From contig JAFEKR010000023.1 in NCBI GenBank assembly GCA_019022495.1, positions 806,001 through 870,000 of the forward strand: a stretch of 64,000 bases of DNA, written 5' to 3'. The number at the start of each line of letters is the position of its first letter. The stretch's first letter is position 1. The translations under genes and the position numbers were made by a program. Origin of the DNA: Epichloe hybrida (Eukaryota > Ascomycota > Sordariomycetes > Hypocreales > Clavicipitaceae). The notes beneath the pieces were generated by a model. That model saw nothing but the letters and a program-made list of their open reading frames with translations, ran no database searches and was not told the origin of the DNA. Below are positions 1-12,185 of this stretch, one piece after another.

Positions 1-172
1 AAAGGGATTCCGAAAGTTCGCCTAGGAAGCCAAATGACAGCAGATATCCATCCCGACCAGTCAGACGATCACGTCGAGACCTTCCACGCCGAAGCCCGTT
101 CAACTAATTAAATCTGGTTTTGATTCATCTTCGAGGGGGTTCATGGTTGAAAGTTGAGCTGGATTCCGACCA

Positions 173-376
173 AGGACTTTTCGAAAAGCTCGCACAGCCT
201 CCGACCTTGCGTAGCCTCGAATGAGGACTTTTCGAGAAGCTCGCGCAGCCTCCAACCTTGCGCAGCCTCAAACGAGGACTTTTCGAGAAGCTCGCGCAGC
301 CTCCAACCTCGCGCAGCCTCAAACGAGGACTTTTCGAGAAGCTCGCGCAGCCTCCAATCTCGCGCAGCCTCCAACC
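173..376. repeat. 51-bp minisatellite, four copies
   Basis: Four head-to-tail copies of a 51-base unit begin at 173, 224, 275 and 326, each starting with AGGACTTTTCG; the last unit degenerates near 376. The period is 17 codons, so several frames stay open on both strands and give repetitive 17-residue peptides, but none looks like a known protein. The array lies 3' of the kinase gene that ends at 566. I see no other gene in 1-565. Confidence 0.9.
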
Positions 377-565
377 TGGAACGACCGAGGCAGCTAGGGC
401 CTTTTTCGCTATCTTTACAATCAGTCGTTGTTCTCTTAGCCACGGCCGGTGCGATGTGAGATGGGACTGTTCGACGGAACCTCGACAGCGGGTACAGGTT
501 GGCAATCTTTAAGCGCAGGCATATTTTTCGTTTGTCGGCACGTAAGCTGCTAGTCTTTGACGGCA

Positions 566-1884
566 TCATTTCGATCCTTGGTTCAGACTCGCCTGATAGG
601 CCGGCAAACCCCATTTCCTCGCCCAGTCCGAGTCGAGTACTTGGGCAATGGTCGGCCGGTCCTCGGGCTTCCACGCAAGCATGCGTTTCAAGAGCGCCAG
701 AAGCGCCTGAAACTCTGCCTGCGGAATGACGCCAGTGTTAAATTCCTGTCGTGTCTCCTGTACCCATTCGGCAAACCGCTTCTCCCACGAAAAGACGTCT
801 CCCTCCGGACTTAGCGCGTTGCCTGCGTCGTCGAACCACTTGGGGCGCTCTTCCCAGCTCTCCCACCACTCATCAGGCATGCGGCCTTGGAGGTGGACCT
901 GCTGCGCCGTGATATCGTCTTGTGGCGCAATTACGCCATCGATGAGTGACCGGTGCGCAAAGAGCTCGAAGACAACGCAACCAAGACTCCATATGTCGGA
1001 TGCTAGGGTCAGCGGCGTCTTGGGCTGGAAGAAAGCCTCGGGAGGTCGATAGATGAGGGGGGTGTAGGACTCGAAGCGGTCCTTGTCTTCCGGGCGGAAC
1101 GCGACGCCGAAATCGCTCAAGAGGAGTCTTGCTTCGCCCAGGGGAAGCTTGTCACTGGCGATGCCGAGCCATACGGGTGGGACGGCGTACATAGGAACAC
1201 CTGGGGCCGATGAAGTGGGTGCGCCATCGACGCGTTCAACAGATACCCGCTCCGGGGCGCCCAACTTGGCGTAAAGCTCTTCCACAGACAGTTTGTCGAG
1301 AGACGAATCCATTCGGAGGAGCAAGTTCCCGAGATGAAGATCTGGACTTTGGCGTAAGTAGAATGAACCAAGCACACAATTGGGGCAGCAGACGAACCTC
1401 CATGAGCATAGCCTTGGGAATGGATGAAAGAGATGGCGAGAAGCAGCTGCGTCGCCAGTGCTCTTGCAACCTCGAGCTGGAACATCCTGAACTTGGAAGC
1501 CTCCTTAGAAGCTCTCAGGCTACATCGCGCCGGCACCGTGACAAGGCATGGATGAGTGCCATTCGGGCCATTAATCTCAAACCGATCCAGGACAACAGGG
1601 ATCATTGTCTTCGCGTGAGCGGTCTCGTGCGTCAATTGGGACAAGATGTCCAGCTCTTTTGTTTCAGCATCAGCAGTACCGACCTTGACGGCGACATAGC
1701 TGGCAGTCCACTCGTCATGGGCCAGCCAAGCCGTCGAGAATGTGCCGTGGCCAAGCTTGTGAACGATGCGGTAGCGGTCTTGGAGACGGTCGTCGATGTG
1801 AATCGGATGGTAGCCGTGAGTTTTGTAGTCTTCAATGTCTTCGACATCCTCGATATAGTGGTACTTGAAGGCGGAGGTTGACAT
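566..1884 (-). CDS. SRPK-type serine/threonine protein kinase
   Basis: Two exons, 1398-1884 and 566-1341, joined across a 56-base intron that starts GTTCGT and ends CAG; the join closes in frame to 420 aa. The N-terminus (EDVEDIEDY, residues 11-20) is typical of fungal SR-protein-kinase-like proteins. Kinase landmarks are visible: glycine loop around 43-52 (LGHGTFSTAW), VAVK lysine 67, catalytic loop HGDLHLGN with Asp163 and Asn168 rebuilt exactly by the splice, DFG at 239-241, then RPPE and WSLGC in the C-lobe. The lack of the usual Arg between His and Asp (HGD rather than HRD) is common in this fungal subgroup. A longer in-frame ATG exists at 2010, but the start at 1884 fits the family better. 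Substrate is unknown. Such kinases phosphorylate Ser/Arg-rich proteins, but many fungal members are paralogues of uncertain role. Confidence 0.87.
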
Positions 1885-2164
1885 GGTCAGAGAACGCGAT
1901 TTGGATAGGGTTGGACCAAACGGTGCGCTGCGTCGAGAAATTCGAGTGTGATGAGGCCGTCGCAGGAGCCCAGGCGACAAGGTCGCGTGGAGACGCAGAA
2001 AAGGCCTCATTGACTACGGAGCGACGCCTGGACAATTGCTCAATATGGAATGCAAAGATGGGTTCGTTCTGGACGTTTCATAGGATGGCAGATACGATTA
2101 GGTGAAGGGTGTTGGCGGTTCTAGGTTGGTGATCGAATTTGGGGTCCAGGTCAGTGCCTTCCTG
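1885..2164. other. Kinase upstream region, edge of AT-rich island
   Basis: Ordinary GC composition upstream of the minus-strand kinase, ending abruptly at about 2165 where a transposon terminal repeat begins. No gene or clear regulatory motif was recognised. Confidence 0.5.
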
Positions 2165-2720
2165 GGGGCAACTGAACGCGCATCCGTCAAAAATTGAATG
2201 TGCATCCGCCGTTAGTCCTAATCCGTCAGAACGACCCACCTATACGTTTTTAGTGTAGCGGATATTTATAATTCTTCATACCTATGTCTAAAGTTAATTA
2301 TAATACCTATAATAAGTATGTTTTCTATAATATTAATATTATTAAAGCTATTATAAGTGCCCTGCTAGCAGATTATAGTAAATAAATTATATCTAACTAG
2401 CCTCCTCTTCTAGGGGGCTACTAGGGAAGAATTAACTTAGTATTAGTAAGAAAATAGATACTCTATTAGTAAGGTCTGCTTCTACTAACTATATTATAGA
2501 ATTATATAATATTCCTAATTATAATACTATAATAGTACTTATAGTAGCCTATTATAAGCTTATAATAGCTTTAATAAGGGTATTAAATTGCATAGCTAGG
2601 CTAGTAAGTATATTATATTACCTACCGCGGCCTTAGCTACGCTAAGTAATTCTACTATAGCTTAAAGCTATAGATATTAATATACTTATGCTATAGCAGC
2701 CTAAATCTAGTATTATTAAC
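2165..2720 (-). mobile_element. Truncated Mutator-like element end (MULE-B)
   Basis: The first 55-60 bases match, with several mismatches, the terminal inverted repeat of the complete Mutator-like element at 52826-55754; shared blocks include AACGCGCAT, TTGAATG and GTTAGTCCTAA. The reverse complement of about 2440-2700 lines up with about 55225-55460 of that element, for example TTAATATCTATAGCTTTAAG and ATAGTTAGTAGAAGCAG. This is therefore the right-hand end of a related copy in inverted orientation, cut off at 2721 by a gypsy LTR. It is heavily RIP-mutated and has no coding capacity. Confidence 0.75.
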
Positions 2721-4785
2721 TGTCACGACTGTGGTGGGAGAGATATAAATGGAGTGAAAGCTAAGGTTCTTAGTTATAGCTAGAGAGCTACTACTTAGGG
2801 GTAGGTATATAAAGGTCTTAAACTCTAACCTTCTATATCTCTTATAGGTGGTTCTTATTTAAATACCTTACTATATATACATAGCTATCTAGTAGCTACT
2901 TAGTTATTTATGTAAGCTAAGGCTTATCTAAGGGCTTTGTTATATAACTATCCTATCCATAACTACCTAGCCTCTGTGCTCCTAATATACTACCCCCCTA
3001 ATATATAATTATCCTTAATTATAAAGAGCTACTTAGCTAGTATGTGTTTACTACGCATAACCTATAGTAATATCTATATTACTAGCTATACTATTAGTGT
3101 GTAGTATTATATCTACTTTAAATAATAAGGTAAATATTATTAGGACCTAGGTAATCCTTCTTATAATATCTAGATTATAGATAGCTATATACTTATTACT
3201 TTATTACCTTTAATATATATACCTCTATCTAATAAGTTATTAGCGCTAAGTAAGTAAACTACTTATATTAAGTTCTATAATTAGGTTAAATAGATAAGGT
3301 AATATACGCTATTTAAAATAAATAACTTCTTATCTAATATTAGGGATATTATATTAATTTTACTAGGAGTTTGTAGCTAGTATATGTATTTACTAGTAGT
3401 AGCTATAACTATAAATATTATAATTCCTAGATTAGCTATATATAGTATATAAATTACTTAGGGGTCTAGGGCTAATATAAAAGAGGCTTACTTTCCCTTA
3501 CTTCTATATACTTTTCTTCCCTTTATATTCTCCCTTAGTATTATAAGTTACCCTTACCTATTAGCTAGTAGCTTTATAGCTTCTCTTATAGTAGTTACTA
3601 ATATCCTATAGTATTACTTTATTATTTATATCTATCCTTATCTAAAATATCTAAATCCTCTTAAATACTAAAATATTAGTTACTTACCTTTTACCTATAA
3701 GTTTCTTATAGTATATTACTACTAACTTACTAGTAGTTAATGATATCTTTAATATAAGTAACTACTTTACTACTACTACCTCCTTTTATTATAAAGACTC
3801 CTATAATATCCCCTTTAAAGTCTCCTAGTAAGAAATTATTGAAATGTAGGGAGCTAGTTGCCAGCTGGCAACAGCTGTACGGGTGCAAGCTCTACGGTCA
3901 GGGACCGATAGGGCTGCAACGTTAAATCAATTAACGCAACGTAACGAAAGGTTATAGTAGTTATTAACTAATAGAATTTAATTTAGATTACTTTTATAAT
4001 ATCTTATAGAGTAATAGAATTAATTTTAGATATGTTATATAGGTAATGCGGCTGTTATTAGTTAAGAGGACTAGCTATCTAGCTAGTTAAAAAGATCTTC
4101 TTTCTCTTATAGACTTACTAACTATATTAGTGGATCCAGGCTACTAACAGGGTCTTACAAGCTACTTTTAATTTTCCGCAAAATTCATTTATATACAAAA
4201 ACCAAAAAATTAACTTACTACTATACTAGCTAGTAACCTATATGCACTAACTTTTGGTCTAAAAAATAACCTTATATAAAAAGAAAGCCCTATCTTTAAG
4301 CTTTAATTTACTATATATAAAACTTTTATACAACCTCTAAATAAAGAGAAAATCGTTATTAAAGATAGCTATAGGGTAAGTTATGTGTAGGGTAACCTAC
4401 TTACATTACCCTAGCTTACGTTACCCTAGCTTACCTAATTACTAGTGGCGTAGTTATAGCTACACTTGCAGCCACAACGCAATTAACTAATTAGTCATCC
4501 ACACGGTTAGTCGCAGCTATTAATAGCTGCCCTCGCAACCGTTGACAGCTGCAGTGCAGCTGTTAGACTTGCAAAGCAAGCTAGTAATAAGAAGGTTCTT
4601 TAACTAGAAAAGGGCTAAAAATAGGTCTTATTTTTAACAGAAATGTTTAGCTTCTAAAATTTCTATATAAGTATAAAATCTAGGTCCCCCTAGCGCTTAC
4701 CTTACTAACTTATAGCTAGTAGTGCTAGTAGAATACAAATTCCTTATATTTACTATATATAGTAGGTTATAATATAGGCTATTAC
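2721..4785 (-). mobile_element. Truncated Ty3/gypsy copy A, 3' end
   Basis: Starts with an LTR at 2721-2987 (read on the minus strand, it ends GTCGTGACA) and continues with internal 3' sequence parallel to 5944-6790 of gypsy copy B. A solo copia LTR (3837-4639) interrupts it. The right end is lost at about 4785, where a hAT-like repeat begins. RIP has removed nearly all CpA/TpG. No open frame survives. Confidence 0.85.
3837..4639 (-). repeat. Solo copia-type LTR with GAAAT target duplication
   Basis: 803 bases closely matching the reverse complement of the copia 3' LTR at 22401-23205. The insertion is bounded by perfect 5-bp duplications GAAAT at 3832-3836 and 4640-4644. Gypsy copy B carries the same surrounding sequence without the insertion (around 6640-6644), which confirms the boundaries. 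A lone LTR is the usual product of recombination between the two LTRs of a full element. It keeps more CpA/TpG and CpG sites than its host, so it was probably inserted later or mutated less. Confidence 0.92.
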
Positions 4786-5330
4786 TAGAGCATGTAATGT
4801 AATGTAATGTAATGTAATATTTAGGGTTTGGATGTAATGTGTAATGTAATGTAATGTAATGTAATGTAATGTGTAATTATTACATATTACATTACATTAC
4901 ATTACAAACATTACAAATGTAATGTTAGGGGAAAATGAAAGTGGGGTATATTAAGATCTTATAATATTATATGGATTTTTTTTATTAAGTTAATATTAGT
5001 GTTAATTTAATTACTATTTTAGTTTATTTACTATAAATTATTTAAGTTTCCTTTGTTTTAGATTATTAGTTATATATTAGGGTGTAGGGTATACTATAAA
5101 GGTTTAAGAGTATAATAGAAATCCTTGCATTTTTTTTTATATTATATGATTTTAAAATACTAATAAATCTAATTTTAAAGATTTAATATTATATTATTTA
5201 ACCTAAGTATTTATTTTACTAAATAATACCCTATATACACTTTAAAATTTAATATAAAATAATATATTATAAGTCTAAATAATTATATTAAGGACTAATA
5301 AAGAAATCTTTAGTATTATAAAGCTTTACC
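4786..5330. repeat. hAT-like fragment with TAATG microsatellite
   Basis: Begins TAGAGCATG, a likely RIP-altered version of the CAGAGCATTG terminus seen at 17720 and 23794. A subterminal (TAATG)n array in both orientations follows (about 4793-4925), then AAAGTGGGG, a degenerate form of the motif shared by the other hAT-like elements here. The right terminus was not found and no coding sequence remains. Confidence 0.5.
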
Positions 5331-5686
5331 TTTAAGTATAACCTTAAAGGTATAACTAGCTTATTTAGGTTAGATATTAAGTAATTTACACTTCCTATAG
5401 AATATTTAAAGCTTTAATTTAAGGATATTATAGTTATTAGTACTATAAAGTTATTCTTTAGGGTATACCTTTAATAAGTCTATAATTTACTTTAGTAAAG
5501 GTCTCTAAGTCTATAGGGGTCCTCTAAATACTTCCCTTTATATTTATAAAAAAGGTAGTATAGTCTTTAGGAAGTAAAAGGATAGCTTTATAAGGAGTAG
5601 CCTTAGAGTCTATTATTCTCTCTAATTTTCCTCTCCCTTATATTAGGGAGAAGGAAGTATAGTTCTCTAGGCTATATATTACGACT
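5331..5686. repeat. Host repeat X, copy 1 left part
   Basis: RIP-degraded sequence nearly identical to 23215-23535. It ends with the 5-bp duplication CTATA (5682-5686) directly before the gypsy LTR. It resumes at 15425 on the other side of the gypsy element. Its identity is unknown; it is probably part of an older retroelement. Confidence 0.75.
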
Positions 5687-5943
5687 GTGTTTGGGGAGAT
5701 ATAAACGGAGTGAAGGCTAAGGTTCTTAGTTATAGCTAGAGAGCTACTACTTAGGGGTAAGTGCATAAAGGTCTTAAACTCTAACCTTCTATATCTCTTA
5801 TAGGTAGTCCTTATCTAAATACCTTACTATATATATATAGCTATCTTATAGTTACTTAGTTATCTACGGAACCTAAGGCTTATCTAAGGGCTTTATTATA
5901 TAACTATCCTATCTATAGCCCCTTAGCCTCTATGCTCCTAATA
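5687..5943 (-). repeat. Gypsy copy B 3' LTR
   Basis: 257 bases aligning with 2721-2987 and 15154-15424. The plus strand begins TATTACGACTGTG where the unmutated form at 2721 reads TGTCACGACTGTG, and it ends CTCCTAATA for CTCCTAACA. These differences are the transitions expected from RIP. Confidence 0.88.
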
Positions 5944-7649
5944 TACTACCCCCTTAATATATAATTATCCTTAATTAAAAAGAGCTACTTAGCTAGTGTG
6001 TATATACTATGTATAACCTATAGTAATGCCTATGTTACTAGCTATACTATTAGTGCGTGGTATTATATCCGCTTTAAATAATAAGATAGATATTATAGGG
6101 TCTTAGGTAATCCTTCTTATAACTTTTAGATTATAAATAGCTATATACTTACTACTTTATTACCTCTAATATATATACCTCTATCTAGTAAGTTATTAGT
6201 ACTAAGTAAATAGGCTACCTATATTAAATTTTATAATTAGGTTAAATAAATAAGGTAATGCGCACTATTTAAAATAAATAACTTCTTATCTAATGTTAGG
6301 GATATTATATTAATCTTGCTAGAAGTTTATAGCTAGTATATATATTTACTAGTAGTAGCTATAACTATAAATATTATAATTCCTAGATTAGCTATATATA
6401 GTATATAAATTACTTAGGGGTTTAGGGCTAATATAAAAGAGGCTTACTTTCCCTTACTTTTATATACTTTTCTTCCCTCTATATTCTCCCTTAGTATTAT
6501 AAGTTACCTTTATTTATAAGCTAGTAGCTTTATAGCTTCTCTTATAGTAATTACTAATATCCTATAGTATTACTTTATTATTATTACCTCCCTTTAGTAA
6601 GAAGAATTCCTTAATATCTCCTTTAAAGTCTTCTAGTAAGAAGTATATAGCTTTAAAAATCTTGATATAAGTATAATATCTCTACCTCCTAGTGCTTACC
6701 TTACTAACTTATAGCTAGTAGTACTAGTAAAATAAAGATTCCTTATATTTACTATATATAGTAAGTTATAATATAAGCTATTATACCTAAAGATAGTAAT
6801 AGTATAAAGCTATAATATATTATTAAAGGTAAATCTATCCTAACCTAATATACTAATTCTCTAAGTATAACTTTACTACTATCTTACTATATATTACTTC
6901 TAACTTATATAAATAACTTAATAAAATACACCTATTATATATATAATAATAAGGACTATACTAGGGTTTATTCTCCCTTTCTTACTACTAATATATATAC
7001 TAATATACTACTAGTATATTACTTAGTTTACCTAGTTATACTATATACTCTTTAAGTATATTAATACTTATAGTAATTCTAATAATAATCTATACTTTCT
7101 TAATAATATATATATCTCTTATTTTTATAACTTAGTTACTACTAATATACTACTAGTATTTAATATATATAAAATATAAACTTTATAATATACTCCTAAC
7201 TACTAAAAATACTAATAAGCATAGGTAAGTAAGGTAAGCGTAGCTTATAGTAAAAGTTATATATAAGGCTAATACTAATAAATAAGTTACTATATTACTA
7301 CTTAATAATACTATTAATCTAGAAGTCTAGATTAATATTTCTAATAGCTTATATTTTATTACATAAAACCTTCTATTTATATGTATTTTTATGCTTTAGT
7401 TTATAGCTTTACTAACTTACTAGTAGCTTATTACTAACGTATCCGCGCTTCCTGCTTATATTAGGCTACTAGACCTCCCTAGTAAGCTTTATATATATAT
7501 ATATAGGGAGGGGGATTTCTCTAATAATAAGGATAAATCCTCCGCCCCTATTAGTATAGGTAAGAATACTAGGGGCTAGGCAGGCGACGTGTTAATAGAA
7601 TAATTAGTGCGAAGTAGCTATAAGTTAGGTTTCTAAGAATTTATCTGGA

Positions 7650-10600
7650 TTTTTTTTTATATATTACTACTACTATCTAAACTCTACTAAATATAACTCT
7701 ATATCTACAAACTAGCTACTTAGTTACCACTTATAATCCTTAATGATATCTATTATAACAAAATCTCTTTTCTTTACCTAAGAGTTCTCTAAAGTATTAT
7801 AGCCCTTCTATTTAACTAGGTATTTCTAATATCTCCTATTATAATAATATAATATAATTCTTTTAACTTTAAACTCCTACTTATTATCTATAATATTCTC
7901 TTATAGTAAGGATATATCTTCTATATTAGTTAGATCCCTTATAAATAGTTTAAGATTAGTAATATTAAAAATATTATATAGTTATATACTAGGTAGTAGC
8001 TTTAGTTAGTATACTAAACTATAAGTCCTAATTACCTTTTTAATTTTATAAGAGCCTAGGTACTTTATACTTAGCTTCCTACTAGGTTACTATAAGTTAA
8101 TATTCTTTATAAATAATAAAATATAGTTACTTACTTTAAACTTTATTAGGGTTTACTTCTTATTATAGTGTTTTATATACTAGGCCTATAAGTTACTTAA
8201 AAGCTACTTTATTACTATATATCTATCTCTTAGTATAGTAGTATAAGTCTTTACCTAGTTATTTACTATAGGGATATTTATAATTACTTACTATAGTCCC
8301 CTAAGGTTATAGCCTTATAGTGCCTTAGCTAGGGTGTAGTTATAAGTTAAATAAACGCTTGTGTTATATATAAACTATACTATTAAAAGATTATTAGCCT
8401 AATTAGTCTAATTAAAGTAAGTAAAGGCTCTTAAATAATACTCTAAAACTTAGTTTAAATATTCTATTTAACTATTTATTTATAAGTAAAATATAATGCT
8501 TAGTTACTACTTAGTTATAATAAGATAGTAAAAGGTTATCTAAAACCCGCTAGTAAAAGTTAAACCGTAGTCTATAATAATGCCTTCTAGGGCGCTATAA
8601 TCCCTAAAAACATACTTTAGGAATACAGTAGCTAACCTATTACTAGTTATCCGCGTTAAAATAGGGATATAAATACTATATTTTATAAAATAGTTTATAA
8701 TAACTAAGATTATATTATAGGTTTAATTTACGTCTTTTATAGGTAATAGCCTTATAATAAAATCTATTAATAATTCTTAAAAAGGCTAATTAAGTACTAG
8801 TAGCGTAGCTAGCTTACTATAAGGTTTATAGTGCCTTAGCTTTAAAGTCTAATAGCTTATGTAAGTTTGTATATATAACTTAGTATCCTTCTTTATTATT
8901 AGCTAGTAATACTAACTTATAATCTAATAGAGGGTCCTGCTAACTCCCTAGTAGCCTGCTACTAGGTTATTATAGGTAAGTAATAAAATTTCCTTTCTTA
9001 TACTTACTAGAATAAAAACTCTATTTTAAAATATTAATAGCTTAGAGGGCTTAATAAACTATATTTATAATGCTTTAAGGTTACTACTCTTAAGTAGCTT
9101 CCTATAACCTATAGTAAAGTTATTACCTTACTATACTTAAAATAATATAACTTAAATTAAAGTCTCTAATTTTATATATATAGGACACATATTATATGTA
9201 AACTTAAAAGAGGTTTGCTAGACTACTTATATTCTTACTATAACACTACTATAAGTAGCTAGCTTATAGTATGCTTTTAGACTTATAGATAAATTATAGC
9301 TAAGTAATATTTTAAGGGAGCGCTTACATTACTTACTAACTACTAACCTAGCTAGACTCCTAACCTATAGGCTTACTAGACTTATAGAAACATTAGAAAA
9401 ATAAATAAGGTATAACCTTACTACTTATAATAAGTAGACCTAGTTAGTATACTACTTATAGGCTTTATAGGACTATTAGGTTTCTTAATAATATAATAAA
9501 GTTATGTCTTCTTAAAACCCTAGAGGCTTAAATAGCCCTTATAGTGTTCTTATAATAAACTATTAACTATACTAAGTAATATAACCTTAGGGCCTATAAC
9601 TACACTATTATATATATAGTGCCCTTACTACTTAGTATTTAAAAACTTAGCTAAGAAGTTAGGTAGCTATAAGGATATAGCCTTTACCTTATACTCCTTA
9701 CTAATATAATTTACTCTTCTTAATAAGGTATTAGCAAGGTTTAGCTTACTTATATAATATTTAATCCTAAAATTAAATAGATAAAGCTTATCTAATACTA
9801 TTACTTACCTACTAGATAGCTTTAGCTTTATAGCTAGGTACTTATAATTTAGATAGTCTATAATAACTATAATCTAATAAGTTAAATACATAAGGTAATA
9901 TCTCTAGGCTTAAAATACCTCTTAGATTACTAATAACTTAGCATCTAGGGTTAAGTAGTAAAGTTTAATATTAGTTAACTTCCTTAAAAAATACACTACT
10001 AGGTACTAGTTACCTAGCACTAATATTATAAGTATAGCTTTAATTATATAACTAGATATATCTATCTTTACTTTTAGTAAATAAAGTAAGTTAAAGTACA
10101 CTAAGATTAGTGCCTCCTAGAACTTCTTTTAGAGTTCTTTAAATACTATAAGTTTACTAGGCTCTAGCTTAAACTCTACTAGTTAAATACCTTTTAGATA
10201 GTTTATTAGTAAGACTACTACCTTACTATACTATTTTATAAAGTATTAGTAAAAACCTATAAACCTAAGGAATAATTAAATATTAAATATATTACTAGGT
10301 ATTAGCTAGGTTATAATAGCTTTTACCTATAATAGTTCTATCTTAATGCCCTTCTTAGATATAATAAAACCTAGGAACTTTACCTTTATAACTAAAAATT
10401 AGCACTTTTTAAGGTTAATATAAAAGTCTATATCCTAAAGTCACTCTAGCACCCTTTTAACATACTTTATATATCTTATAGGGTTACTACTATATATTAG
10501 GGTGTTATTAAGGTAAATAATATAAAATTTATTTATAAGCCCCTTAAGAGCATTATTAATATATTCCTAAAAAGTAGCTAGCGTATTTACTAACCTAAAT

Positions 10601-11380
10601 AGTATTATAAGATATTTAAAGTGCCTATAGTAGTAATAAAATGCTATCTTTTACTTATTACCCTTATAAATATATAGCTAGTAGTATACCTCTTAAAGAT
10701 CTAGTAATATAAAAATCTTTACACTTACTAATTTATTAAGGATTTTAGAGATTAGTAGTAAAGGGGCCTTATTTTTAATAGTAATTCTATTAAGGCCCTT
10801 ATAATTCACATAAAGCCTTAATTTCCCTAATTTTTTTAGAATAAATAAAATCAGGGCTCCTACTAGGCTTATTAATCTTCTAATCTACCCTTTCTCCTAC
10901 ACACTTACTAGGTACTCCCTAAGCACTTCTAGCTCTTTTTTAGCTAGGTTATATATAAGTCCCTAGGGTAGTTATTTTCCCTCTTCTAATTTAATTATAT
11001 AAGTATAACTACCTAATTCTAGAAGCTTACTAGCTAGCTTCTTTAAAAATATATTTGTAAATTCTATATACTCTTCTAGAATTTACTATAGGGGTGTGTT
11101 ACTATCTATCTCTTATATAAATATTACTAATTCTTTATAAAATACTACCTAGAGCACTATTATATTTCTTAGTTTTTTCTTCTTTAATATATAGGTATAT
11201 TTTACTACTATTACTATAACTATACTATAACTTAGGTTATTACTTACTATATTACTTATTAATAAATTTTTATTAGTATTTTCTTCTATTACCTCTAGGT
11301 TAATTACCTTAATCTTTAGTAATACTAGTAATAGTGTAATAAAAGACTGCTTTACTACCTTATATAGTTATTACTTACTT
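7650..11380 (-). pseudogene. Ty3/gypsy pol remnant (RT to integrase/chromodomain)
   Basis: On the minus strand, 10830-10430 conceptually translates to the core of a Tf1-like reverse transcriptase: blocks resembling IRPLPLI, FSKLDLRDAYH, WKTAF, YGHFEYLVMPFGL, TNAPATF and YLDDILIYS can be followed. The catalytic YLDD now reads YLNN (G-to-A changes), and Trp and Gln positions are stops. Near 7650-7850 a KWKGY-like block resembles a chromodomain. All frames are broken. The remnant is a RIP-inactivated polyprotein. Confidence 0.8.
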
Positions 11381-11510
11381 ACTATAAAAGCAGAGCTTTG
11401 CACTACACTACACTACACACCACACTACAAGGGAATTTTTTTACTACACTACACTACATGTAGTATTTTGTAGTATTTGTAGTATTTGTAATTTTTAGTA
11501 ATATAATTAC

Positions 11511-11690
11511 TTATAATAGCTTATAATAGCTTATAATAGCTTATAATAGCTTATAATAGCTTATAATAGCTTATAATAGCTTATAATAGCTTATAATAGC
11601 TTATAATAGCTTATAATAGCTTATAATAGCTTATAATAGCTTATAATAGCTTATAATAGCTTATAATAGCTTATAATAGCTTATAATAGC
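11511..11690. repeat. 10-bp tandem array TTATAATAGC x18
   Basis: Eighteen uninterrupted copies of TTATAATAGC, one per 10 bases, followed by a degenerate unit and an inverted echo (AAGCTACTATAAGC). It lies inside the left arm of the hAT-like element. The perfect phasing suggests recent slippage expansion. Confidence 0.97.
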
Positions 11691-11925
11691 TTATAGTTTA
11701 TAAGCTACTATAAGCTATAATAAATTATATTAACTTATAATATTATTAGTGTTAAAGTTTAATTAAAATTAAATAGTAAATAAGTAACTAAAATATAAAT
11801 ATAAATAAGTATAAGGAAATTATAGAAAAAGCTATACTTTTTAATTACTTAGTATTTTAAGCTTTTTAAATATATTAATAAAATAAAATACTTTTCTTTC
11901 TTATATTTTTTAAAATAATAATAAT

Positions 11926-12185
11926 AGTAATAATAGTAATAATAGTAATAATAGTAATAATAGTAATAATAGTAGTAGTAATAGTAGTAATAGTAATAAT
12001 AAATAATAGTAATAATAGTAATAATAGTAATAATAGTAATAATAATAGTAATAATAGTAATAATAGTAATAATAGTAATAATAGTAATAATAGTAATAAT
12101 AGTAATAATAGTAATAATAGTAATAATAGTAATAATAGTAATAATAGTAATAATAGTAGTAGTAGTATAGTAGTAATAGTAATAA
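11926..12185. repeat. 9-bp tandem array AATAATAGT
   Basis: About 260 bases of AATAATAGT units, with a few AGT-only interruptions near 11970-12000 and 12155-12175, inside the same hAT-like element. Confidence 0.93.

Noticed and set aside
154..512. Overlapping repetitive open frames on both strands at the left edge
   Set aside because: They arise from the 51-bp minisatellite, whose length is a multiple of three; no start context, domain or splice structure supports a gene.
4793..4925. TAATG repeats considered as telomere-like sequence
   Set aside because: The unit is not the fungal telomere repeat TTAGGG; a single TTAGGGTTTGG occurs by chance, and the array occurs in both orientations inside a transposon-like context.
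11399..11480. CACTAC repeats considered as a CRISPR-like array
   Set aside because: No regular spacers; the repeats are subterminal sequence of a hAT-like element in a eukaryotic genome.
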